Shown one piece after another: positions 22,339 through 31,417 of a stretch of DNA of 64,000 bases (the first letter of the stretch is position 1; each line of letters starts with the position of its first letter). The stretch lies in the NCBI GenBank assembly GCA_014529385.2, contig CM043944.1:168401740-168465739 (forward strand). The letters are read 5' to 3'. The position numbers and the translations under genes were made by a program. The stretch is from Adiantum capillus-veneris. Its lineage: Eukaryota; Streptophyta; Polypodiopsida; Polypodiales; Pteridaceae. The notes under the pieces were generated by a model. That model was not told the DNA's origin. It saw only the letters and a list, made by a program, of their open reading frames with translations, and did not search any database.

Positions 22339-23646
22339 CTAGGTATCTATGGTTGCAGCTAGGTGTACCCAATCCACATTGTCCGACTCAGTCATCCCAG
22401 GTAGGATATCCATATAAGGAGAATCTTGGCCAATGTCTGTATCCTTCTTACAAGTGTAACAATATTGTAGTGGGGCCGAGTGAACTGTGGTGTCAGAGCG
22501 ATGATCAATAATGGTTTTACTCCCTAAGGGGTGTACCTTACCAGTCACCAAATCCACTCTAAGGACAGAGTCTTGGAATTGCAAATAGACATGATTTTTA
22601 GACCAATCATGAACCATTTGTGCTTCCCTCATGAATGGTCGTCCTAAAATCATTTCATATGACATAAGGTGTTTAGAGAAATCCATTACAATGAACGTAT
22701 GTCGTACCTTGTGTCCTAGAACTTTGATCTTAAGATCCTTGAGCATCCCCATAGGTTTGGATATGGTACCATTTGCCATCTTTACCACAATGTTAGTAAC
22801 ACTGAGGCGGGGTTTTCCCATGGATTCCCAACAATCTTTTGTAACGATGCTAACTCCCGCACCACCATCAAGAATTCCCTTTATAGTTAATCCCTTGGTA
22901 GTGATGGGTAGGGTCGCATTAGACTCGTCGCCTTCAAAATAGTGCCCTAATTCGTTAATGGGTACCTCGATCACAGACTCGTGTCCATCTAAGTCAAGTG
23001 ATTGAACATGATTTTCCTCATCAATCATAATCGAGTCAGGCCTATTTGGTTGCGCAAACTGCGGTAATCCCGTTCGTAGCTCTCCGTTAAGGAATGCTCG
23101 AAGTGCAAGGAATAACTCAGGATCTCCATACAGCTTTGCTATGATCGTGGTTCGGACCTCAGAAGACATGAAGTCCACTAGTTTGGCAACATTCATTGGC
23201 GTTTTGCAGGGTGTAGGTCCTTGACTAGGAACTGGTGAGTATGGAATCTCATATTCCTCAATGGGATCAGGTATTCCTTCGTTAAACATCCTTTCCAACA
23301 AGAAGGGTGTATGCTCACTTTCTGATGTCCCGTCCTCACTCCCTTCTTGGATGATACTAGATATGGCTAACGGTCTATGGTTCATGTGGGGTGGATGAAC
23401 TTGCGTGGGAAACACTGTGTCATGAATTTTGACCTGCATGGGTTCTTGTTCTAGTTTCCTTTGAGTCTCCTCCACTAAATCTCTTAGATGTTTCACCTGC
23501 TCAATCTCGTCTACTGGGTTTGGGTACGTCCCAATCTTCTTTTTACGATTCTTCCCTTTTTGCCCCTGCAGTTTATCTTGGGGGTCTTGGATTGGATTTG
23601 GAAACACTTGTGGTGTTTTCAGAGGCTCTTTATGGTTTTCTCTTAT
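22339..23646 (-). CDS. G2 protease ORF, between two in-frame stops
   Basis: A 435-codon segment in the same frame as gag and pol, with a TGA before it (23647-23649) and a TAG at its end (22339-22341). Near the middle it has the retropepsin-like ILDGGAGVSIV, followed about 90 residues later by MILGRPFMREAQMVHDW, the second half of the fold. The catalytic triad reads D-G-G instead of D-T/S-G; variants at this position are known in Tat-lineage elements, so loss of activity is not certain. It has no ATG near its start, which fits expression by readthrough from gag. G1 carries the same domain with D-T-G (36.1 kb). Confidence 0.85.
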   Translation of the reverse strand: MRENHKEPLKTPQVFPNPIQDPQDKLQGQKGKNRKKKIGTYPNPVDEIEQVKHLRDLVEETQRKLEQEPMQVKIHDTVFPTQVHPPHMNHRPLAISSIIQEGSEDGTSESEHTPFLLERMFNEGIPDPIEEYEIPYSPVPSQGPTPCKTPMNVAKLVDFMSSEVRTTIIAKLYGDPELFLALRAFLNGELRTGLPQFAQPNRPDSIMIDEENHVQSLDLDGHESVIEVPINELGHYFEGDESNATLPITTKGLTIKGILDGGAGVSIVTKDCWESMGKPRLSVTNIVVKMANGTISKPMGMLKDLKIKVLGHKVRHTFIVMDFSKHLMSYEMILGRPFMREAQMVHDWSKNHVYLQFQDSVLRVDLVTGKVHPLGSKTIIDHRSDTTVHSAPLQYCYTCKKDTDIGQDSPYMDILPGMTESDNVDWVHLAATIDT

Positions 23647-26600
23647 TCAGTTTTCATTTGGTTCCATGTTACGGTTTTCTTTGTCGGTCTTTCCCTTTGT
23701 GGTATTGGTTCTAGTCTCCATTGTCTCGACTGAATCTGAATCATCCTCGAGGTCATTCATATACACGGGGTCATCTCCTGTTCCTATGTTTGTTTTGGAA
23801 CTTGGCTTTGAATTTTCCGTATTCTGCGACTTCTTCCTTCGTGTCTTCTTTTTCTTTGCTTGGATAACTGACGCGGTATCTCTCTCTTCGAGGATATGTC
23901 CTGGCCCTTGAAGCATGGACCGTGTAATCGCATAAGCGGGTGCGACGGGTGGTATTGGTGATGTCACACTAGCAATTTCGACCAAATTCAGGGGTGTGAT
24001 TTTAGGCGCATTTGGGTTATAGGGGCATTGGGCAATCAAGTGATCTATGCCACAACGATTACATGTGAGTATTGGCATTGCAGACGTGCTCCCTTGATTC
24101 ATTTGCATCTGTGCAGCATTCTTTTGCAGCCTAATAGGGCACTCCGCTACTCGATGTGGTCCACCACACTCGTAGCATTGAAGAGGTGGCCTCCTAGCAT
24201 GGGTGTTGATATTTTGACCTCTGGATGCGAGAGCAGCAGCTTGATAAACCGGCTTGACTTGTCCCCAACAATCTTCCATGTAGTATATAGGACACTCTTC
24301 CAATGTATCAAGTCCGTAGGCAATACTAGTGTCTATTTCCTCCTCACAACCATCTGCATTAGCATTAGATGGCTCGCAACCCACTTGGTTCATAGGGGCG
24401 ACTCTTGGATGCGGGGGCTGCGGTCCTAGCACAGGAGGTGGTAGCGGTGTAGCTTGTACAACATTTTGAGGTCTAGGGACCATGTGTTGCGGTAGTTGCT
24501 CAACAGGTGGAGTAGGCATCAATACAGGAGCTCGAGGTGCATCCGTCCAGGCTACAGGTGGTCTATTTTCCATCATACGTTTGATCATTAAACAATCCTT
24601 AGCTTGGTGACCATACCTACCACATGCGTTGCAAGTTCCATTAAATTTTACTCTAAACGTAGGGCACTCACTAGTGCTATGTGGACCTAAGCAAATGGAA
24701 CACCATTGTTGCTCCCTTCTTGGATACATGTGACTATTTTGAGGGGGTCGATTATCCTTAAGAGACTCTTGGATTGCCTTGGTGAGGTCTGTCAAGAATG
24801 TCTCAAATACCTTTGGCTCATTGGCAATGGGCTTTGCAGTCATTGGTTCATACTCAATGGCTTGTGAGCTAGTGGATCTCGTGTCGGTAGACACCCTCAT
24901 GCCTGCTATCATCAAGTTGTCCTCTAATTGGATTGCATTGGCAGTGACATCTTCCCAGGTTGTGATACCTCTAATCACTAGTCCATTATAGATTCCTTCA
25001 TTCCTCAACCCTCGAATGAATCGATCAAGCAGTTGGTTATTGTTGAAGCACTCATTTACAGGGCAACGAGAGTTTAAGTGCTTTAGACGACTAATGAAGT
25101 CCCTTACTGACTCTCCTTCCTTACGTTCGGCCTTCTGTAGCTGAGATGCTACACCCCAAAGCACACCTTCTCGTATGTACTCCTTTAGAAACAACCTTCG
25201 AAGGGTAGGGTAGATTGTTTTCTCGTCCACCCTTAGGGTCCTATACCAATCTCCAGCCTTCCCACTTAATGTCAAGCTTAAGGCATTGCACTTATGTAGT
25301 TCGTTGCGTTCCCCTAAGGAATCACATACTTGTTCAAACACTTCAATGTGTTTTCTAGAATCTTCGTCCCCATTGAATTTTTGCGTGAGTTTGGCAATTT
25401 GTACTGCCTTACTTCTAGGCTCTCTATCAGATGCATGACGCATATTTTCCGCGATAGATCGACCTATGGTTTGAGCAAACGCTGCCAAGTCACCTATGTG
25501 AGGAGGTAGGGCCGGTGGAGGTACTCTTGGAATCATATGTGGGAGAGGAACGGGTACCGGTCTTGGCATATGTGTAGATGATGCAGGATATGGAACATAA
25601 CCGGGCATAGGTCCACTCGGATAAGAGCTAGGGAGCGGCACTCGAGGAGCATAAGCAAGTGGTACAATTGGAGGTGTGGGGGCCATGTGTGCATAAGGGG
25701 CTAGAGGCACATACGGTCGAGGCTCCATATTAGGTATTACAACACTAGGTAGTGGCACTGCGCTAACCGTAGATGTCATCGGTACATTCTCTGTTAGGCG
25801 TATCCCTGGAGTGAGCACTGTGTTTTCCTTGATAGAGGGTTGAGCCAAGTTAGGGAAGCTAAAGTTTTCGCTCGGAGGCTCAGATTGCATAGAGACCCCA
25901 GGTGAAATGACGTAAGATGGGTCCATGGGGCTCATTAGAGGAGTCTCCATTTGTGATAGAGTAGGCTGTTGAGCCTTGCTCGTATCCAAAAATCTCATGG
26001 GGCCAGTTGAGAGTATATTTACCCCTCGGTTTTGCCTTTCTGATTGAATAATGCCATGGATAACATTACAGATCATTTTCTGTTGATCTTCGATGCTCGT
26101 GGCACTAGAGGTGGATTGTACAATCTCTATCCATCCTACATGGTAGGCGTGGCCAGAGTGTAGATTCGTCAACACCTCAGTGTGGAGGTCGTATGTCCAA
26201 TGATCATTAATGAACCATCCTTCTAGAGTCGACGTGTTAACGGTTTCTTGTGAGGTAGAAGCAATATTGCTCCCCGTGGTTTTACTTGTCACCAACGGTA
26301 CTCTAGAGGGAACTTCTGAAGGAGGCAGCTCAACAGGGCCTTCTTGGTAAGAAGTTGGTAGGATATCCACATGGACACTCTTTGGGGGTGTGGGGTCCAC
26401 GTGCGATGTGAAAGGAGATTCCACTTCCCCACCCCCTTCGTGTGCTTCATTTGCATCAGGTTCCGAGCGAGTAGCTCTACCTAATGTTTCCATGAAACGA
26501 CTAAACATACTAGTACTAGGCTGTGGAGCTTCGGGAGGTGCATGGCCTTCTCTCTCAGTGTTTTGGGTAGGGTATGCTTCCATGATTTCTGAGTCGGAGG

Positions 26601-26757
26601 AGGAATCACTAGCGGCTATTTTAGGGTCTTGGGTGGTGCTACCTTGTGTCCCCGCTGAGGGTCTAGAGCTTATCGTGGATGGGTAATGGGTGTCCGTATG
26701 AACAGAGGCACTACCAATGTGCTCGTGTTCTAGCACCCGCCCAGAGCGTAAGTGCAT
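23647..26757 (-). CDS. G2 gag with four zinc knuckles
   Basis: A 1,036-residue minus-strand ORF starting MHLRSGRV, a typical gypsy gag start, at 26757. It has a long proline- and serine-rich N-terminal half. A capsid-type retrotransposon gag domain follows at about residues 450-620 (KFNGDEDSRKHIEVFEQVCD, LSGKAGDWYRTL, SRCPVNECFNNNQLLDRFIR). Four knuckles follow: CSICLGPHSTSEC (about 682), CNACGRYGHQAKDC (about 708), CYECGGPHRVAEC (about 865) and CNRCGIDHLIAQC (about 903). Only the second has the standard C-x2-C-x4-H-x4-C spacing; the others have x3 before the histidine. The C-terminus is basic, then acidic, ending in TGA with ATA next. The protease continues in the same frame. Confidence 0.9.
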   Translation of the reverse strand: MHLRSGRVLEHEHIGSASVHTDTHYPSTISSRPSAGTQGSTTQDPKIAASDSSSDSEIMEAYPTQNTEREGHAPPEAPQPSTSMFSRFMETLGRATRSEPDANEAHEGGGEVESPFTSHVDPTPPKSVHVDILPTSYQEGPVELPPSEVPSRVPLVTSKTTGSNIASTSQETVNTSTLEGWFINDHWTYDLHTEVLTNLHSGHAYHVGWIEIVQSTSSATSIEDQQKMICNVIHGIIQSERQNRGVNILSTGPMRFLDTSKAQQPTLSQMETPLMSPMDPSYVISPGVSMQSEPPSENFSFPNLAQPSIKENTVLTPGIRLTENVPMTSTVSAVPLPSVVIPNMEPRPYVPLAPYAHMAPTPPIVPLAYAPRVPLPSSYPSGPMPGYVPYPASSTHMPRPVPVPLPHMIPRVPPPALPPHIGDLAAFAQTIGRSIAENMRHASDREPRSKAVQIAKLTQKFNGDEDSRKHIEVFEQVCDSLGERNELHKCNALSLTLSGKAGDWYRTLRVDEKTIYPTLRRLFLKEYIREGVLWGVASQLQKAERKEGESVRDFISRLKHLNSRCPVNECFNNNQLLDRFIRGLRNEGIYNGLVIRGITTWEDVTANAIQLEDNLMIAGMRVSTDTRSTSSQAIEYEPMTAKPIANEPKVFETFLTDLTKAIQESLKDNRPPQNSHMYPRREQQWCSICLGPHSTSECPTFRVKFNGTCNACGRYGHQAKDCLMIKRMMENRPPVAWTDAPRAPVLMPTPPVEQLPQHMVPRPQNVVQATPLPPPVLGPQPPHPRVAPMNQVGCEPSNANADGCEEEIDTSIAYGLDTLEECPIYYMEDCWGQVKPVYQAAALASRGQNINTHARRPPLQCYECGGPHRVAECPIRLQKNAAQMQMNQGSTSAMPILTCNRCGIDHLIAQCPYNPNAPKITPLNLVEIASVTSPIPPVAPAYAITRSMLQGPGHILEERDTASVIQAKKKKTRRKKSQNTENSKPSSKTNIGTGDDPVYMNDLEDDSDSVETMETRTNTTKGKTDKENRNMEPNEN

Positions 26758-27625
26758 GTGCTTTTGATACCCTAAGGTGTCAAAAAGCTGCTCTAGGAGG
26801 CCTTGTGACTAGTTTTTAGCGTGTTTTTTGTTTGTTTTTTTGCTAGATTTTTTAGAGCGTGTCGTGGAATGGGCCGTGTGATAGCTCGAAACGAGCGTAT
26901 CGGTCAAAGGGTCGTGCCGTGCTTTACAGCCCTCCGTTTGGTCACTCTATGCCCTCGGAATCCCTAAAACTGTCAATTTCCAGTAGGGAACTAGGCCCAA
27001 ACTAGAAAGTCTAAGGGTGCAAGTGGGAAGAGAAAGGAGGAGAGTGGAGGACTTGTCCCACATGCTCTCATTCTCTCTTGAGGGAGTAGGGTATATATAT
27101 AAGAGTGAGTCTAGTATATATCATAAAACTGAGGACTGAGGCCTGGGCTTGGGAAAATTATCCCGATCCCGATTATACAAACCAATTTAAGAGTCACGTT
27201 TTTTATTTTCGAAAAATTTAGCCGCCCGCTCGCTCGCGTTTTTGATTTCCGATTTCTTTTTTTTCTTTTTTTTTCAGAATTTTTTTTTTGGGAGAAAAAA
27301 TAAACTTTTTTATTTTTATTTTTTTTTTGGGTGCAGAAAATACAGAAATTGAAAACGCAGATATGCAGAAATTGCAGAAAACGTAGAAATTGAAAAAAAA
27401 ACGCAAGAAATGCAGAAATTGCAGAAATTGAAAACGCCGAACTTGAAAATGCAGAAATTGCAGAAATTGAAAAAACGCAGACAATAGCAGAAATTGAAAC
27501 TTGACAGCAAATGCAGAAAACGCAAAAAACAGAAATCTCCACACACTCCTTCCCTGCCTTTCCTATGATAGAAATTGCACCACAAGGAAGCGTAAAGTGC
27601 TAACCGAGCTTAGTGTAGGGCATAT
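26758..27625 (-). other. G2 5' leader with A-rich minisatellite
   Basis: Non-coding leader between the primer binding site and gag. Positions 27340-27535 consist of many copies of a unit like GCAGAAATTG with A-rich variants; on the transcript strand this is a T/C-rich tract. Positions 27240-27330 are homopolymer-rich. No structured RNA element could be identified by eye. Confidence 0.7.
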
Positions 27626-27646
27626 CCCCGGCAACGACGCCAAAAA
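27626..27646 (-). other. G2 primer binding site
   Basis: On the minus strand TTTTTGGCGTCGTTGCCGGGG immediately follows the 5' LTR. This is the TGGCG-N-CG-N-TGCCGGGG class of plant Tat/Athila elements, complementary to a tRNA 3' end (commonly tRNA-Asp in the family). Confidence 0.9.
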
Positions 27647-27897
27647 TGTGCGCTCCTTGCCGCACTGTCGAAGCAAGGGACTTGCCAATACACCGTGTGC
27701 GAGCCACAAACGGCTCCAAGCACACAACAAGCCTAAACTAGCAAGCTCAAGGAAACAAAGGGTGTGTCACTCACCGCTCTACGCTCGCCTTCGTGGTGGA
27801 TTCCTCGCCGCGATGAAGAAGAAGCTGCAGTCGTGCCGCGCTCAACCGCTTCGCCGCCGTCGTGCCTTCGTAATGCTCGATCGCACACACACTCTCC

Positions 27898-27958
<61 letters not shown>

Positions 27959-28250
27959 GGAGGTGAAGAAGAAGAAGATGGAGATGGAGCAAGAGCACTC
28001 TTCAATTGCACAAATGAGAGAATGAGTAAAAATTAGGTTTAGTTGGCTTTTATAGGAGCTCACCCCATTCACACTTGGGCGCCCATGCTTAGCCAACTAA
28101 TCCCTTGAATGTCCAAGTTAAAGTGCGCCTCTCATCGACGATCACTCTACCTTTCCCTATTGGTCCGACAAGCCCGGTACCTGACTCTACCAAATACATA
28201 ATACGCGTCCATCGTAGGTGATGGGTGTCCGTGAGCCGTGAGGGTTAACA
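27647..28250 (-). repeat. G2 5' LTR (right copy)
   Basis: A 604-bp LTR; the CA repeat is longer than in the left copy and the CT repeat shorter. TATA-like CTATAAAAG on the minus strand lies at about 28047-28055. Followed by GCTAC (28251-28255). Confidence 0.95.
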
Positions 28251-28498
28251 GCTACATTCACTTTAGGTGCCATGCTAGTGCTCCATATATGTACATGGGA
28301 AAATCGGAGGCACCAATCCAAAATTTTGTGGCCGTCTCTGCGACAAAATACATACCTCCTATCTTGCACATTGTACTTTATCATTTCCGCTGCATGTTTA
28401 GGGGGAATGTCACTGTGCATTGGCTCTACAACTTGAACAAGTAGGCCATTTAAATTATGAACCAAAGCGCGCCCCTCGTCTGGCAACGGCTTTGGCAC
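28251..28498 (-). pseudogene. Gene B, N-terminal half of FCP1/HAD-like domain
   Basis: The minus strand reads PLPDEGRALVHNLNGLLVQV, then RRDGHKILDWCLRFSHVHIW, then STSMAPKVNV at the G2 junction. L-N-G-L-L and the later F/W-S-T/S segment are the N-terminal motifs of FCP1-type HAD phosphatases. The nucleophile position, D in the usual L-D-L-N/D-G, is N here (H-N-L-N-G), so activity is doubtful even before the G2 insertion. The segment is a continuation of the exon at 14178-14762. The exon start is uncertain. Confidence 0.65.
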
Positions 28499-29042
28499 GC
28501 ATATTGTGTTTGGCAGTGTATAAACTCAGCAAAAATACCTTTCCCCGAGGGATGAACATAGCTAAAGTACTCAAAATTTTTTGTTAAGCGTTTAAGATAA
28601 CTAACCAGGCGCTTCTCAATCTAGGCTTTTTCTTTTTGTAGCTTTCTAACCTTTGCAATATGTCACTTTTGTATGGTTTTCCACGCAATGACATAATTCA
28701 AATCATGCAGGGCAACTAACTGCAGTTTCTCTTGCCTTGTGACACAGAAATGGTATTGAATAAAGACATCATAAAGGAAAAGCAAAAACTACTGAACTAT
28801 TGCATAGTAAAATAATATTGAAAAGAGTTTCTCCATTATAAATATCTAAAGAGATACATGCCATAGGGTGTGGAGCTTGCTAACACTACATAGGCTTGGA
28901 CACAATAGGGAACATATTCATCATAATTTCTTGCAAGCACGTGAGTGAATTTATTTTTTTTCACCTCTGCTGCGTTCGTTTATGTCATCCAGGGTGCTCG
29001 GAGGGGCAACACATTTCTCGTCCCAAGATCTTCCAGAATCTG

Positions 29043-29345
29043 TTACATGCCACCTTTTCTCTTTAATTTCACTTTGTATACAAAACCCTGCAGGGGGCTG
29101 TCATCATCGACGTCTTGCACAGTCAGCCCACTGTTAGTCCTGAAACCTTCCTCTTGAGCACTCCTACCTTCCTCTTGCACACTCCTAACTGTTTCCTCTA
29201 AGATGCTTGTTTGATCATCTATAGGGGGCTTGGGTTTGGGATGAGTAATTGATAAAATCTTCATCACATCATCATCTATTTCCTTACCATCTGCAGCAAC
29301 CTCGTGGCTATCGCATGCTGTGGCATTACATCTGCCCTTTTTCAT
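29043..29345 (-). CDS. Gene B, candidate upstream exon
   Basis: A minus-strand open segment of 100 residues with a cysteine/histidine-containing start (CNATACDSH) and repeated SVQEEGRSAQEEG. A serine/acidic stretch VDDDSPLQGF precedes a basic end. It has no recognised domain. It lies between palindrome array III and the phosphatase exon in the same orientation, which is why I place it in gene B. Splice sites were not resolved, and it may not be an exon. Confidence 0.3.
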   Translation of the reverse strand: MKKGRCNATACDSHEVAADGKEIDDDVMKILSITHPKPKPPIDDQTSILEETVRSVQEEGRSAQEEGFRTNSGLTVQDVDDDSPLQGFVYKVKLKRKGGM

Positions 29346-29559
29346 GTTGTCTATCTAGCTCATCATATTCATCATTATAGAGCTTTTCTTCTATCCTTTG
29401 ATTGAGAGGTGTCTTGTTAGGTTCGCATCCTACATCATTGATACCTTTGTATTCCATTCACCCGTTAATTTTCATCGATACCATTATGATTGCTTGTATG
29501 CATAGTGTGATAAGTAGCATTCCATGTATGGTAGGCATCTATATCCTATAGAAATTCAT

Positions 29560-30920
29560 ATTTTCTATGATAACTATGCTAACTAGTATAAAACCTGTGC
29601 TAACGACCATGATCAATATGCTAACTAGCATACAAAATATGCTAACAAGGAAGTGTGAATATAGTGTGTATGCTAACTAGCAGAGAATGTATTCTAATTA
29701 GCATACATAAAATGTTAATTAGAAAAATTGTGTATGCTAATGGTATGCTTATTACTAATGGTGTGCTAATTAGCATACATGCTATGTTAATTAGCATACA
29801 TGGTATGCTATTTAGCATACACAGTTGTATGCTAATTAGCATACCATGTATGCTAGCATAGATGTTATGCTAACTAGAAGATAAGTTATGCTAATTAACA
29901 TAACGTCTCTGCTAACTAGCATACTGTGCATTGTAACTAAAGTACACATTACGATAACTAGCAAAGAAGGTATGCTAACTAAATTTTGAATGCTTATTAG
30001 CATGCAACCAATGCTAGCTAGCATACAAGGTATGCTAGTTAGCATACTGAGTCTGCTAATTATCATATCTTGTTTTCTAGTTATCATACTTTCATGCTAG
30101 CCATTATACACAATGTTCTAGTTAGCATAAAAAGTATGTTAATTAGCATATTATATAAGCTAATTAGCATACCTTGTTAGCTAGTTAGCACACTCTGTGT
30201 GCTAACTAGCAAACAAGGTATGTTAATTAGCATATTTAATATGCTATTAGCATACTTGTTATGCTAATTAGAACATTGTGCATGATGTCTAGCATGCAAG
30301 TAAGATAACTAGAAAAAAAGGTATGCTTATGCATGTGTGCTAACTAGCAAATAGGGTATGCTAATTAGCATACTTTTTATGCTAATTTGAACACTGTGTA
30401 TGATGGTTAGCATGCAAGTATGCTAACTAGAAGCTCAGTATGCTAAATACCGAGCTTCTAGTTAGCATACTTGCATGCTAGCCATCATACACAGTGTTCT
30501 AATTAGCATAAAAAGTATGCTAATTAGCATACCCTATTTGCTAGTTAGCACACTATGCACTAAAATATTAGCGTATTTAATATGTTGATTAGCATACTTT
30601 GTTTCTAATTGGGAAACTCTCTATGCTAGTTAGCATGCATAGTTTGTTAACTAGCATAGAAGGTATGCTTATTAGCATACACAGTATACTAGCATACAAA
30701 AAATTTCCAACTAGTATTCACAATATGTTAGCTAGGATAACTAGCTGTGATAACTAGCATACACAGTATGCTTACCACCATGACAACGTATGCTAGCTAT
30801 ATCTCATAGTATGCTAACTATCATAACTAGGTTTGCCAACTACCATACACAATATGCTAGCCACCATACCCACTAAGCTAACTAGCATACCTTCTATGCT
30901 AACCAGTATACACAGGCTAG
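29560..30920. repeat. Palindrome array III, within gene B (probable intron)
   Basis: About 1.35 kb of TATGCTAATTAGCATA, GCTAACTAGCATA and related units. They are more divergent and less regular than array II, with some units degenerate. It lies between candidate gene B exons on either side, as array I lies inside the gene A intron. It contains a large hairpin described separately. Confidence 0.85.
30335..30553. repeat. Large near-perfect inverted repeat inside array III
   Basis: Arms 30335-30436 and 30452-30553 are 102 bp each and reverse-complementary at 100 of 102 positions, around a 15-base loop (30437-30451). The arms begin GTGTGCTAACTAGC and the inner ends are GAAGCTC/GAGCTTC. Confidence 0.9.
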
Positions 30921-30924
30921 TGTA

Positions 30925-31193
30925 GGAATCAAGGCTGGACAACTGTTCCTTAACATTATCTTACCAAAACTCTGTGTGATTGGAGGTCCTTGCCCTGTGA
31001 CCTTGCCACACTGTTCAACTAGTATCCTCTGCTTGCAGGCGGAAGTTGTACATTTAGTCCCTAGGGAGTATGTAGCAACAAAGAAGATTAGGTGATAGGT
31101 ATGCTCACATTGAATTTTGACCATTGCACTGATTTCATGTACTTCTAGTGGCAGACCACAGCCAGTACACTCATTTCTTGTTGGTCCCATCAT
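30925..31193 (-). pseudogene. Gene B, candidate cysteine-rich exon
   Basis: The minus strand encodes NECTGCGLPLEVHEISAMVK, then QCEHTYHL, then KCTTSACKQRILV. The C-x2-C, C-x-H and later C-x5-C spacing suggests a metal-binding module, but I do not match it to a named zinc finger. It lies between array III and the 31.4-32.4 kb segments on the same strand. Start and splice sites are unclear. Confidence 0.35.
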
Positions 31194-31417
31194 GTACCCC
31201 TCCTATACACTCTGTAAAAGTGTCCATAGCTATCTTGCATAGGGCACTGGGGATGAAGGAGCCTTGTATCATCCTACTTATTTGCATGAGCGGTTGCAAT
31301 TGACTATCGCAGGCGTGCACTTTCGCTTCCTGCACCTCCACATTAATCTACAAACCAATCAAAATAGAAGCATGGTAAGTACATAGGATAGGTGTGCACG
31401 TATTCAAAACATAAGGT

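Larger units (their letters stand above)
14763..28250 (-). mobile_element. G2: full-length young Ty3/gypsy retrotransposon
   Basis: The element is 13,488 bp with LTRs at 14763-15358 and 27647-28250. They start TGTGCGCTCC, end GGTTAACA, and are flanked by a perfect 5-bp duplication GCTAC (14758-14762 and 28251-28255). The primer binding site (27626-27646) is the TGGCGTCGTTGCCGGGG type used by Tat/Athila-like plant elements, and a polypurine tract adjoins the left LTR. Coding order on the minus strand is gag, protease, RT, RNase H, integrase, second retropepsin-like domain, W-V-P-K tail, then a separate small ORF. Outside the CT/CA microsatellite the LTRs differ at only a few positions, so the insertion is recent. 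Confidence 0.95.

Noticed and set aside
17410-26757. Regarding G2 as a dead element because of its stops
   Set aside because: The only two stops fall exactly at module boundaries in the shared frame and the LTRs are almost identical, so readthrough is at least as likely as decay.
29642-30087. Frames reading M-L-I-S-I repeats in the palindrome arrays
   Set aside because: All frames and both strands of the palindromic unit give similar peptides; this reflects the repeat, not coding.
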